A stretch of 64,000 nt of DNA from Phoronis australis (taxonomy: Eukaryota > Phoronida > Phoronidae), in the NCBI GenBank assembly GCA_002633005.1, contig NMRA01000189.1, positions 202,805 to 266,804 on the forward strand, written 5' to 3'. Made by a program: the position numbers and the translations under genes. The first letter of the stretch is position 1; the number at the start of each line of letters is the position of its first letter. Shown piece after piece: positions 1 to 13,600 of this stretch. Below the pieces are notes generated by a model, which was not told the DNA's origin, searched no databases, and worked only from the letters and a program-made list of their open reading frames with translations.

Positions 1-899
1 TCACCCACTCACTCAATCCCTACTTATCCCCCCAATCACTTAATGACATATACTTACTCTTACTAATTCTTCAGGTACCTAAATGTTTGAAGACTAACTG
101 AAAAAGTAAAAGTAAACAGAGGAAATTCGTAGACGGAAGAACCCTTTTTAAGAGTTGAACTTATTCCTTTAATGCATATCAGAATGTTTTGATTGAAATT
201 TAGAAAAACTGTCCATTAAAGAGACATTATGGACTTTACTGCTAAAAACTTATTGTTGGGACTACATTTGATTAGGATTAGATTTGACCACAGCAATAAA
301 ATAAGAAAATAACCAAACATGAAATCAATGCCAGTGACTTTACCTGAGGTAAATAAACTTAAAATATTCTCCAATTCATCAAGTGAGGTTTAGCTCCCCT
401 TTAACGTCCCTTTAACACTATGAAATTGAATGCTGTGTTTAACAAAACGTGACGGTGCCAGTGGTTATGATTGTAACAAGTTTCTTGGTATCCAGTTTTG
501 ATATCTTTTGAAAACAGTCATAGCTTGGAAATGTCAAACCCTCCAAAAATAGACTTGTTGATCTAAATTTGCTGACTGTGTAGCAAGTTTTGTTGTTGAA
601 CTTTCATCAAACTTCGTAAAGAATTCTTTTATAAACAATGATTTTGGCTGATGATTCTCTGGGCTTTAATTTAGTAACTAACTTTGAAAGCAATGACATG
701 CTATATCAATTTCTCACTAATCTAACAGTTAATTTTTTCATTTTTTCAGTGCTGATTTGTGCTGTTCAATACAAACAATGATTATGATGAAGTCATATTT
801 ATCCCAACATTTATTTATTATATTGCTGAGAAATTTGACAGAAATAGAATTTCTTATGTCTGCCATCATTTATGCCAAATTGACAAGCGCTTGAAATTT
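1..899. other. No gene recognised (probable synapsin intron)
   Basis: AT-rich sequence with no protein-like frame, RNA gene or obvious repeat. It probably belongs to the synapsin intron that ends at 7624, because the preceding synapsin exon was not found in the window. Confidence 0.5.
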
Positions 900-2400
900 T
901 TTTAAAATTTGCAATGTTTGATAATTTTGTAATTGCCTCCGTTTAGCTGAGTGTCTACACTGCACACTATACACCTTGCGACAGTTCTGTCCATCCGTCC
1001 GGCGTCCGCTGCTTTATCTCCAAAATCCTTTGATGTATGTTCATAAAATTTTGCAGTTATAATGTTTCTTTCATGGATGAGATGGCATAAGCAAATTTTC
1101 AAATCCAACATCCAGTGCGCCCCTTAGTGGCAATTTTATTTTTTGTTGTTTTCCTCTGTATCTTCCTTAATGGATTCAACTTATTTTGCGCCACCTGGTG
1201 GCCATTTTTACTGTTTTTAAGTCTGTCTTTTGCTGTCCACCCCTGTGTAAGCCAAGCCATTGTAAGGATGATCATGAAAAGAAATTGTGGCTGACAGTTA
1301 TTTTTTGGACAGCTCCAACTACAATGAATTCTCCCAGTGGCAGTTTTTTTTAGTCCATGGATATATCTCCTAAACTCTGCAAGATCTTGTTGAATTTGGC
1401 AAGTACAGGTAACAACGACTTGCATATAGATACAACTATGGCTGTGACCCCTAGTGGCAGATTTATTTTTTCCATTTCCCTCTGTATCTTTGGAGTTCCT
1501 TGATAGAGTTTTATGAAATTTGGCAAATTAATTTCTATTTGAGAGGCAATGGCACCTTTTTGTTTTCAGGCGGATTTGATGATGTGCATGCCACCAAGTG
1601 GCCGCTTTATTGTTTTTTAGTCGGTTTTTGAGATCTGCCTCGGTCCACCAAACCACTCTTTGAATGATTATGAGAGTTGGCAAGAGAGTGCCTGACACTA
1701 ATTTTTGGACAGCACCAACTACTGTGGCACCTCCTAGTGGCAGTTGTGTTTTTTGCATCTGTGGCTATATCTCCTAAACCCTCTGAAGGATGTTTGTTAA
1801 ATTTAGCTTGTGTATTTGTTTGAAGGTGACAATGGATGACGTTGATGTTCGGATGAGTCTGACTACCGCTTTTTCCCTACGTGGCAATTTATTATTTTGT
1901 TTTCCTCTGTATCTTTGGAGTTCCTTGATGGATTTTCATGAAATTTGGCTATTAAAAGGACGATGACACTTTTTCATATTCAGATGGATTTGCTGTTGTG
2001 ACCATTTTATTATGTTTAGTCTGTTTTTGCCATCTATCTCTCAATGTCAACCAAACTACCGTACTATAAGAATTGTTATGAAAACTGGTAAATGTATTCC
2101 TACTGGGAAGAGCATGGCTGGCGATTTTTAGAGTTTTGACTACTGTGATGCCTCCTAGTGACTGTTTGCTTTGTTCTCATCTGCAGCTGTTTCTCCCTGT
2201 AGGATCTTTGTCAAATTTAGCAAGTGTATTTCTATGAACGTGACAGCGGGAGACGATGCTTGGACGTATCTGACTGCCGCTGTGCCCCGAGTGTCAGTCT
2301 TAATTGTTTACAATCTCGGCAGGTGTGTTCCTGTTGACCAGAGCATTGCTGACTTGCTATGCACCCCCTAAAGGCTATTTTAAGTTTACTAACATTGCTT
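900..2400 (-). repeat. Composite minisatellite with CTCF-like cores (minus orientation)
   Basis: About three and a half degenerate copies of a roughly 435-bp unit. Each unit contains three subunits built round a core like CCACYAGRKGGCRS, read on the minus strand. The best cores are at 1188-1201 (exact match), 1117-1130, 1444-1457 and 1727-1740. Shared phrases between cores concern 'tatctcctaaa' and 'catgaaatttgg'. The same unit occurs in the opposite orientation at 41850-43420 and as a fragment at 14840-15180. No plausible protein is encoded. Confidence 0.75.
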
Positions 2401-5400
2401 CATCTAGTGGGAATGTTTGAAATAGTAATCATCCATTGTATCTGTGCTATATGCAACACACATGGTTGGCGCATACAGTATCAATGCTCCGCAGTCTTGT
2501 TTTAATTCTGCATGTTAGCGTTCTTAATTACACTTGATAAATTACAATGAACCGAATGAAGTTACTTTATAGATTGTTTCAACAGGANCCCCCCCGTTAA
2601 ATTTGATTTATATGCAATTCAGGAGTGACCTAAGTACTGCCTGACTCTTGAACATGATGGAGTGTTTTTTTTTTGTACTTTTTTATACAAATGGACCAGG
2701 ATGAATATCTAGACAGTTTGTTGCAAGCCTTTCCGCATACTCATTATCACTTAAAAATCCTGTCATTCACATGACTTGATTAGACATGTAATTAAGCTCA
2801 AGTTATTAGAGATATGTCATAACAATTCTGTACAAAAACTAACAGACAACTATTAGTAAATGTCTACTAACATGTGATAAATGCGTGTTCGCTGACAACT
2901 AATTGATACAAGGAAGTTATCAAGTTCAAAGCTGAAATGTTTCTCAACTTTTCGATTTCTTGAGTTCTGTTTTGATTTTTACTAATGGTTCCTTTCTTGT
3001 GAAAATTGAGTTAAGAAGATGAATTACATCAGGTAATAGATTGGAACTATTTTGCAAGTTGGTAAAATGGTGAAACAGGTGTTTTTGTCTTGGTCACACA
3101 CAAGGCTATTGGGAAAACACATGTTTATTTTTACTGTTGGCTGCTTTGGATTTTAGTTGAGGGAAGTTTGGATTCAGTGAATCAAAAATGTCACCGATTT
3201 AGGACGCATTAAGTTGGAATAATTTCATGTGTGATAATTAACACCAAATAAATGATTTTTGTTATTTTTAAGTTCTATATGCATAGACAATGTAGTGAGC
3301 AAATTGTGCACATTCATGCCTGTAACTACCATTAGACAATGTAGTGAGCAGATTGTGCACATTCAAAAGGATGTTAGGAGCCTTTGAGTCATGAAAAATG
3401 GGAAAGTTTGGAAATAATTTTTGTCCAAAATTGAAGAGATATCCCCACAAAAGTAATGGTTTGCAAATTTATCTTTACAAATTATAATTTGGCAGAAATA
3501 TCGAATCGCTTGCGGATAGGTTCAAACTGCGATATTCGTCATGTTATTGAAACGTAAAATATTACATTCGTATAGCAAAAACACTTCAAGTTTTTGTGCA
3601 TCCTAATGTAATTTGGATTGTCCGTATTCTTTGTCTGGGAATTGTATCAATGACTTTAGTGTTCCACATTTTCATTCTGAGGTTGTGATATACATTAAGT
3701 CAGCCTTTGAGCAGAATGTACTTCTTGATTGAAACATCAGTAACATCAGAAAGTGTACAACGTGCAAATCATATATCAAAACGTACTGGGTGTAATGCGG
3801 AGCCGCCCAGTGTGTCCTACTCAGGATTGCTGACTGACTGATTTTGGTGAAAGTTTTGCCTCGTTGCCCTCGGTCAGAATTCCAATAGATATTAAGCTCA
3901 CGGTATGAGCTTTTCCATCCACAAGTAAGGTCACCTTTATTGTGGACGGCCGTATTACGACTACGATGTGTTTCAGATAATGTGTTTACGTTTCAGCTTC
4001 CCATTTTATTTTGATTGGCGATAAGCGCTGAGGGAATGTGCCCGTCTGAGAGAGTATTCGGTTCTTTGAACTTCTGCGTTTTTTATCTTTTTAATTAACA
4101 AACCGGGCTCAAGCATCTTACCCTTGTGAAGCGAATTCAGTGGCTGAGCAAAATGGACAAGTCCACTGCCCTGGACCATGGGTCATACAACTTAAATCTG
4201 ATTCCGCCAAAATAGTGTCTATCCAAGGAGAGATTTTTGGCTTTCGCGCACACGACATTTCTGACACACCACTTGTATCAAGACGTGATTGATTTTCACA
4301 GGAATCAGTCAGTTAGGTAGAAGGAGCCGTGTGGCCCTGCACTGTCGGGGGAAAAGTCCAATGACTTTCTAAAAGTTTTGGTTTATAATGTCACCTGGTT
4401 GTGTGATAATGTCTATCATCCAGTCAGACAATGTATCTTTAACGTTTCTATCTAAGCAGCCACCTGACATCTCAGTTTTTCCAGGTATTTTTTATATTGT
4501 CACTGTTGTTACAGAGTTGCTAGACTTATTAGAGAATGTATCTGTTATGTATTGAGGTGTGAATGACACCTGTATCATGGCTTGTTAGAAGACACTTCTG
4601 TGAAGTCATTTTGCTTATCTTAGTCGTTGGGGCTCTTGCTTTATGTTGCTTTAAGAACAATGCGACTATGAAACTTTTTGATGTCACACTTGCAAAATAC
4701 AGTTCACTAATTGAACTATTGAAAGATGACAAGATATAACTTGATAATCTATAGTAGCTTACAGTGGCACACCGGGCAAAATTTCTGTCATAGTTATTTT
4801 GCAATTTGCTTCGAGCATAAAAATGATGATAAAGTGATGTAATATGTTTACATATATTAATGATACTGGCATCATACAATTAGATCATACGGACAGCTAT
4901 AAACGCTGACAAAGAATGTTTGGTGACGACTTGCTGTCGAGATGGTGATAATGTTCATGATGACAGTAGTATGGATAGTGATTAAGAGTGAATAAACAAT
5001 TTAATAATGCCACATCACGGTATCAAAACGTTCCATGGCATAATTCCAATTCTAGTTTCACTGTATTCTTTGAGGGTTTTAAGATCACTCAGATTCAAGT
5101 CAAATCAAGCTATTGTGTTGTCCAGTTTACACAATAGAGGTAGGGAAATTTCAACAAAATAGCAGCAGTGGCAATAAGCGTTTATTTATTTCTCTTTTCT
5201 TCTGTAGTTGTAGTTGACAAATTTTTGCCGATCAAAAAAAGATTTAGCTTTTCTTACCTTAAAATGTGCAGTACGTAATATTGTCACAAAGGGGCGGTGA
5301 GTTATGACTGGACACCCATTTTTGCTCCTTACATCCCCATACAAAAGAGGTTCAGGTGATGAAAGTCCTGTGACTTTGGTAGGTGCCTATTGTAATCTCG

Positions 5401-5869
5401 GGTAAGAAGCATTCATTAGATGTTGCGGGTAATGAACAGACCAGAACCTAATGTCGTTTTTGGCTGAAGAACAAATTTAAATGAAAGTATTCTGGGAAGC
5501 GATGCTTGCCGAAATCAATTGAAGAATGTAGAAGTGAGACTGGTGACAAAATCAACATACGTATCCAATAACAATTCCAAGTGCATGACGCTAATGTTCA
5601 GCAAATAATACATCAACAAAATTACATTGAGGAATCGGTCAATAAAAGGGCAGCCATTAAATCAGAAAATCTCAAGTAACTCAGTGACGATAAGACATAG
5701 TGTGAAACAGAAAACACACTCCACATATCCTTTGAAGAGATCTATTTACATGCGCATACCAAATTTCAGATGGTTCTCTCAAAAGTGCAAAGAGGAATTA
5801 GTCTATAAAAAATAAGTCATCTGTCCTATAGATCTTAAGTATCTTGAGACCGTTAAGTCAGAGTGCTTA
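2401..5869. other. No gene recognised (probable synapsin intron)
   Basis: No convincing exon or RNA gene was seen. It contains a single n at 2588 and one short direct repeat (listed separately). The expected preceding synapsin exon, whose family motif is PNHKEM, was looked for by eye and not found. Confidence 0.45.
3284..3365 (+). repeat. Two-copy direct repeat, 49-bp period
   Basis: A 33-bp segment beginning TAGACAATGTAGTGAGC occurs at 3284-3316 and again at 3333-3365 with one mismatch. Confidence 0.8.
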
Positions 5870-6928
5870 CCGTATTCGCCGTAATAACCGCCCATGCCCC
5901 TATAAGCGCCCCCCATGTGTTTTCAGACTTTGCTGAAATAAGCGCCCAGTCCATGAACGTGTACATGCGAACAATGACGTACCTACAGTCCTAAAACTCG
6001 GCTACAGTAACGTCTTCAATTTATCAAAAAAATTTTGCACGGGTCTTCTAGACCACCAGCGGCACTGCTACGTTTGTATTTAGCNNNNNNNNNNNNNNNN
6101 NNNNNNNNNNNNNNNNNNNNNNNNNNNNNNNNNNNNNNNNNNNNNNNNNNNNNNNNNNNNNNNNNNNNNNNNNNNNNNNNNNNNNNNNNNNNNNNNACAA
6201 ATGTCGAAAGTTTTTAGCACGAGACCGGCAAGTGCTGAATGGAACACGCTCTGGTTTAGGCCTACTGCTTGTGCACATTTCTTTACACACATCTAGCTAG
6301 TTAGATTGCGTGGCTCTGGCTGAAAGATGGTCTCTGCTTTGGCAAATGAACTCTGGTGACACGCACGCGCTCGCTTATTCGCAGAAAAACTTCAATGAAA
6401 ACAAACGTCACGTGACAACAACATGTGTGTTCGTCCAGACATTTTTCTCGCCGTGTTGCCGATCATACAATCATGTAGATGGCACGATGTTGCACAGATT
6501 TGTACTTAAACCTGCCGTTAATCCAGACTCCACGGGAACTTAAAAAATCTTAGAAACGCTACTTATAAAACTTAATGAGGATTTCAGGTAATTTGCTAGA
6601 GTCAAAACCATTTTTATTCAAGCATTGAAATCGTCATATCGAAGACGGCGATTTCGAGGCAGTCAGTCAGCGAGAATTCGCCCTGCGATTTCAGCACAAT
6701 TTTCTGTCAAATGATCGTAATTTAGCAGCAAAGTTTGATAGCAATGCACCACAGTTTTGTTGAAAGTCTTTCATAGATTACATATACGTCACAGAGCGTA
6801 AATTTGATGAATCTTAGCTTCCGATTTCACCCGTTTTGGAGACCGGGTTTCAACCGGCTTGGGTTATAAGCGCCCCCCCTGAACCAAACTTTTCTAAGCG
6901 CCCTGAGCGGTTATTACGGCGAATACAG
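5870..6928. mobile_element. TA-flanked terminal-inverted-repeat element, copy A (contains N gap)
   Basis: Starts CCGTATTCGCCGTAATAACC and ends with the inverse, GCGGTTATTACGGCGAATAC plus AG. Both ends abut a TA dinucleotide (5868-5869 and 6929-6930), which suits a TA target-site duplication as in Tc1/mariner-type elements. Subterminal 'ataagcgccc' motifs recur near both ends. No transposase frame is visible, so it is likely non-autonomous. Bases 6085-6196 are N. The equivalent stretch in copy C (45526-46939) is about 460 bp, so the 112-N gap is either mis-sized or this copy is shorter. Confidence 0.75.
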
Positions 6929-7624
6929 TAACTAAATTTATCCTTATGCCAAACTTCGGAAAGATGCGTTAAGGGTCGTCGCCTGAAATACAGCATGAGA
7001 AATCAATCAATTAACGAACATTCAGTAGGAAATCCCGAAGGACTTGGTGAGCTGTTGGGTATAATAGAGTACCTGCTCAACCAGATCTATCGGGATGTCA
7101 ATTTTAGAAAAATCCCTCCAGGGGCTTTGCAACCTGAAAGTTGAAAAATGACTATCACTACGCCATCTTGTGTCCCAATTTAGACTTGAAGGGTTAACTA
7201 AGTCCCCATAGTGGCTTAGAATTTTGTGGATGGTTTTAAATCCTGGGTGTCATTCGCACTCAGTAGGCCTATATTGACATGCAATGTCAGTGAAAGTAGT
7301 TCTTTGTGGAGCCTGCTTTTAGTCATACAACTTTGAGTTGGACTGTGTTAAAGTAAACACTACTTAAAAAAGGTTTATGGTCCTGGCTGAGAAGATAATT
7401 GTTTCATTACCCCTTGTGGATCAGTGAATAGACAAGCCCAGAATTTCAGCAAAAAAAATAAATATTTTTTACCAAAAATATAAATAAATGTACAGTAACT
7501 TGAGTTAAGCACAGATAGCTCTAGAAAGCTATTGACTATTTTGCTAAGGATTAAAAACTGCCTCTTGTTAATTTACAGGACTTTTAGTGGTGCCTGATGA
7601 TAAATGGTGTCTTGTTTGTTTCAG
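6929..7624. other. Synapsin intron tail, nothing else seen
   Basis: Intronic sequence ending in a pyrimidine-rich tract and the CAG acceptor at 7622-7624. Confidence 0.6.
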
Positions 7625-7687
7625 CTGGTGACTCCCAAGTTCCCAGTTGTGGTCAAAGTTGGACACGCCCATGGTGGGATGGGCAAG
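7625..7687 (+). CDS. SYN: Synapsin exon: ATP-grasp loop
   Basis: Twenty-one codons in phase 0 between a CAG acceptor and a GTAAGC donor. The encoded peptide contains [16 protein letters not shown]. Its borders match the vertebrate exon that carries the same peptide. The loop has GGMGK where human SYN1 has SGMGK. Confidence 0.96.
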
Positions 7688-10600
7688 GTAAGCCAGTGTG
7701 GTCTTGACATTTAATTGACAGCTGCCATCGCTGCTCTTCTAGACATAAAGCCTGTCTGTATGGATGTTACCGTTGGCGTCTTCACATGAACACAATTGTT
7801 TTGTAACAAGCTACATTTCTCTCCTCATGTGTCCTCTGTTCTCATGAATGTGATATTTTCCCGTAAATCGCATTTCTTTTCTCACAAACTTCTTTCTTTT
7901 TGTCTTCAACTTCTGCTCAATTACAAGACACGGTTCATTACATTTAGCAGAAGTCACCTGTTGACTTAAACAACACTTAGAAGACACTCCAGTTTCGTAA
8001 CCTTCATTGCATTGTTGTTGTTGTTGTTGTTGTTGGGTGGGGAAGATCATGTTTTGATATTGTTCATTGGAGTATTAATGAGATAATTAACGTAGATTAA
8101 CATTTTTTAATCTCTTAACGTGTCTCCACATTATTTTACTATTACCATAGGCCACAAAAAATTGCTGTCCTCAGAAATTATTTTTTTCCTGTTCATGTTT
8201 CAATGTCAGCCAATGATTATAATATGTAAATTCTTATGTAAACTGTGATTACCAACAATGGGTTGTTTTTTCATTATAAAAACAATAATTCATTTGCACT
8301 GTTTAGTTGGAAGCAAACAAGTGTTTTTATTGTGTTGTGAATTGTTTCTGGGAAACCCCATTTATAAAAAGATGGCAGGTTGAATTTGGGCTTTATTTGA
8401 AGTAGAGGCCACATGTGTTTTAGGTGTGGACCAATAGGCGTGGCTAACACCCATGTTTACTTGTAATCACATTACTTGAATTACTGGCCCAAATGAACTG
8501 TGTATATTTTGTCTGAACTCAACTTCCATAGCCTGAGGTTATTTGGCAAGTGTGTGCAAACTGGAATTGTTTGAATGAATTGTCTTTTTGGCAATGTGAC
8601 TATTTATTGTGAACAGTTTTGTGGAATTCAGTTAAAGGAAAAAAACAATGCAATGCATTTTGGCCTTTTGGGTTTTTTTAGAATTTAATATCCACACTCT
8701 TTCATTTTTAAATTGCATCAGTCTTTAATATCAATTTGATTTACTTTTGCAACATTTTAATTTTAGTGATTCTTGCTTGTCACCATGGTTTTGTATGATT
8801 AGATGGAATGTTACAGATCAGCGTTATTGAAGAATTTTGTCGCAATATTATGATATATATCATTTTCATAATTGGGAAGGATTCCAGCATTTGTTTATGT
8901 CAGGATTTTAATAGAGATGTTTTTGTTTTCATGGTGACATGCTTTCAGTGGTGATACCCACCTTTGCATGTTACAAATTTGTGATGTACCAATATGTATT
9001 TGTATGTACAACTTTTACATGTCACCATGGAACTTGTGATGTAGCGATATCTGTCTATATGTACAACTTTTACATGTCACCCTTGAACTTGTGATGTAGC
9101 GATATCTGTCTATAAGTATAACTTTTACATGTCACCTTTGAACTTGTGATGTAGCGATATCTATCTATAGGTATAACTTTTACATGTCACCCTTGAACTT
9201 GTGATGTAGTGATATCTGTCTATGTGACATACAACTTTTATATTGTCACCATGGAACTTGTGATGTGTGTGTCTGTATGTAGTGTTTTATAATTGTTGAC
9301 AATGCTGTTTTCTCAGAGTTTTTCTTCTTATTTTCAGATCAAGGTGGATAATCATTACGACTTTCAGGACATAGCCAGTGTGGTTGCCGTGGCGAATTCT
9401 TATGCAACAACAGAACCGTTCGTTGACTCCAAGTTTGACATTCATCTTCAGAAGATTGGTCCCAATTATAAAGCCTTCATGTAGGTTTACACAGTGGTCA
9501 CCCTCTGGCACAATCTGGATAAACAAAGTCTGAACAATTTCCTTTCATTTGTTGATAATTCCTTGCACTGCTAGAAACACACCAATACAAATGTAACAGT
9601 TGTTTTAGCTGTCCTTTACTATAAACAGACTATATAACGCATGACTTTACAATTGTTTCATTCTCTTTCTCAGTCTTTTTTTACTCCCATTGCTGAGTAC
9701 ATTTTTTTCTCTTTGAACTACCGTTCAACTTTGTCGCTTGTTTTATGTTGGTTTATTGGTCTCTATTCGGATTTAATTAATTGAACTATCTCTGTTAGTA
9801 TTGTCTTTTATCTTGGCCCTTTTTTTCTTGGTTTGTAGTTGTGTGTATACAAGGTATTATAGCCATTGTCCCCAGCGAAAATAGTTGGTAGACTTATGCG
9901 GTTATCCAGACATAACATTGTGGAATAAAATGTGAATAAAATATAATCTAGGACATTAATCTAATGAGAACACTAAGCTTTATTTGATGGAACTTCTTTT
10001 TATCTTTAAATTCTCATTTGAAGATGAATAGCATGGTTACAATTTTTCCAAACTTTCACATTGTTTCTTATGCCGACCCAGTTTAACTGGAGTCTATGGG
10101 AAATAAAACAAAGATGTTATCTGCCTTCAGTTGAACAACAGTAAAAAGTTCATGATCATTGTTTTGAAATAAAATTCCATCTTTATTAATGACAAAGGTT
10201 AAAGGTTATGTTGTTGTCTCACAAACTACTATAGGATGTATCTTGTGAATGAGTAGGAGGTGAAACCACAAATTTTTATTTTTCAACTATTTCATGATGA
10301 ACCGTTTTTATGGTTGTCGAAAAAATATTCCAAAACCTCATTTCTTTATTACATATACACTGTTTGAGCTGCGTTAGCAAGGTAGTTGTAACCTGATCAT
10401 GTTGAAATTTAACACAACTGGAAAATATGAATTAAGTCAGTCATTGACACTGTTGAACTGAGGTAATCTGTGAAGCGTGTCCCGTACAAGTAGCAATTAT
10501 CAGTATTAGCACAAAAGTTGAGTTTCTGTATTTTATGTATTACTACTTATTAAATCCCACACTGTTGATGCCATCTTCAGTGATGCAAGAGAACTTGTAC

Positions 10601-13600
10601 ATTTACCAACCAATACAGGATCTTGAGTTGATGCTCAGTGGTAAAAACTGTCACTATAAAATAGTTATTGACTAATATTTACGCAATAATTTTGAAGTCT
10701 CCAGCTTTTTTTGATTTAGCCAATGTTTGTCAAATGTCTCCAGCGCGCTTGTTACAAGTTAAATTTAGTTAAAACTCTGATTTTACTTGTTAGGATTGGC
10801 TTCAAACCCAGGTGGAACTACTCTAACAGAACATGGGCCTTATGGGGTCATGACCTTATGGGGTCATGACCTAAAAGAAAGGATGTAATGTGGTGTGTCC
10901 ACTGAAGTTACTTAATTTACACTTCTTGCTGTATCCTAGTCAAAACACTCCATCACTCTTGACAGTTTGCGGACTGACATTTTGGTCAGGGGATGTTATC
11001 AAGTTTCCAAGTGCTATGCTGCCCAGGTCAAAGTTTCCATCTTATGTTTATATTAATTTAAAGTAAATTTATAGACTAAGGTTAATCCAGCTCAGTGCAG
11101 AAGCTATGTGAGTGATTTTATGAAGCCATTAAAAATTCAGCCCATAAGGCAGCTTAGGCTTCGTCAATAGATTTGAACAATTCCTGCAAGTGTCTTCTGG
11201 GAGGGAGGGGGGTTATCAGAGAATCTGGGGAGTTGTGGTCAGTGTGAACGGTTAACTTCGGTCCTGGATTGAAGTTAACAACAGTAGTTGTTGGCACTGC
11301 TCTCGCCAACAATTAAGGAGAAGTGTCGTCGCTTATAGTTGCTTATATTTTGCTCGAATAATCACCAGTCGGATTAGAAATAAGTTTTATGTCAATTATC
11401 AATTGTGAATGGTCTCAAATTGTCACATTAAAAAATGTTAGCGTGCACGTAATGCATCAGGGTAACTTTGAAATTACATCGATAACGACAGCTTCACCTA
11501 CCGTTTACTTCGATGCAGTTAAGTACCGAAGCTGGTATGAATGATCTGATTAACGTTTATGTCAACGCTCCGCTCATACCGCAATGTAGTTAGTATGAAA
11601 AGGAATGTTTAACAGTGGATTAGATATCTGGACTATCCTCAATTAAAGGCCCTTTCCCATACAGTTTAATCTGGCTACTATATCGAAGCTTCGATATGTC
11701 AACAGAGTTGTTAACCGTGAAGTTAAGCATTACCATTCTCATCAGCTTTGGAGTTATTCATACAACTAATGCAGCAGAGTTGGCAGAAACTCGTTTTACG
11801 TACTACCCCGGGTGAGAATTTGACACGTTTGACACGCTCTAAAAACGTGGAGTATTGGAACGAACGTGTAAAACGTGGCATGTCAAACGTGTAAAATGTA
11901 GCGTGTCAAACGTGTCAAAAACGTGTAATTTTCGTTCCAATATTCCACGTTTGACACGCTTAGCTAACACATCTACACACTACAAACTAATTTAATAATA
12001 GACTAAAATTTTCTTCAATTTTCATTTTTGTTTCGAGATTTGATGAAACAAAATTTCACGTTTGCCATATCGTGTGCTAAATATGTGAAGAATGGTTTCT
12101 GTATGTGAGTGTGTACAAAACTTTGTCTGCGTGACTGTTTCCACGTCTGCATCTGTGGGTATAAATCTGTTGTCAGTTGCAGACGTGTATCTGTCCGTAA
12201 CTAGTCACGTGTACACCTGCATATCGCTGTGTGGATGTGCGTGCACATGTGTTTGTGGGCGTGTCTGCATGGGTGTGTATCAGTCTGCTAATTTGCAGGC
12301 GTGTGTATCAGTCTGTGACTATTTGCATCTGCATATCACTGTGTGCGTGTGCATGTCTGTTTTTGTGACTGCAAATACATCTATTCTGTATATCACTACG
12401 TGTGTTGTCATGCGTGCGTGTGCTTGTTTGTGCATATGTGTCTGTGTGTATCAATCTGCTTCTGCATATCACTACGTGTGTGCCAGCATGTGTGTGTGTG
12501 TGCATGTTTGTCTGTGTATATCTGCGGTGTCAGCATATGTCGACCTGTGCCTGTCTATGGTTGGGCATGCTTGTATGAACATGTGTCTCAGATTGTTATG
12601 GGTCTACACTAACTGCGACACCATTATATTGGTCTACACTGCTGCGACACCATTATAGTTGTCTACACTGCTGCGACACCATTATAGTTGTCTACACTCC
12701 TGCGACACCATTATAGTTGTCTACACTGCCGCGACACCATTATAGTTGTCTNTCATGACCTAAAAGAAAGGATGTAATGTGGTGTGTCCACTGAAGTTAC
12801 TTAATTTACACTTCTTGCTGTATCCTAGTCAAAACACTCCATCACTCTTGACAGTTTGCGGACTGACATTTTGGTCAGGGGAGGTTATCAAGTTTCCAAG
12901 TACTATGCTGCCCAGGTCAAAGTTTCCATCTTTTGTTTATATTAATTTAAAGTAAATTTAAAGACTAAGGTAAATCCAGCTTAGTGCAGAAGCTATGTGA
13001 GTGATTTTATGAAACCATTAGAAATTCAGCCCATATGGCAGCTTAGGCTTCGTCAATAGATTTGAACAATTCCTGCAAGTGTCTTCTGGGAGGGAGGGGG
13101 GTTATCAGAGAATCTGGGGAGTTGTGGTCAGTGTAAACGGTTTACTTCGGTCCTGGATTGAAGTTAACAACAGTAGTTGTTGGCACTGCTCTCGGCAACA
13201 ATTAAGGAGAAGTGTCGTCGCTAATAGTTGCTTATATTTTGCTCGAATAATCACCAGTCGGATTAGAAATAAGTTTTATGTCAATTATCAATTGTGAATG
13301 TTCTCAAATTGTCATTAAAAAATGTTAGCGTGCACGTAATGCATCAGTGCAACTTTGAAATTACATCGATTATGACAGCTTCATCTACCGTTAACTACCG
13401 AAGCTGGTATGAATTATCTAATTAACGTTGCAGTTTATGTCAACGCTCCACTCATACTGGAATGTAGTTAGTATGAAAGGGAATGTTTAACAGTGGATTA
13501 GATATCTGGACTATCCTCAAAGGCCCTTTCCCATACAATTTAATCTGGCTACTATCGAAGCTTCGATATGTCAACAGAGTTGTTAACCGTGAAGTTAAGC

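Noticed and set aside
7811-8050. Minus-strand frame with a polyglutamine run
   Set aside because: The Gln run is a (TTG)n microsatellite inside a synapsin intron. The rest is unlike any protein I know.
12092-12658. Open frame rich in Cys/Val (188 codons), with a near copy at 15488-15967
   Set aside because: Both arise from TG-rich simple sequence in blocks B and B'. Several frames are open at once and no domain is visible.
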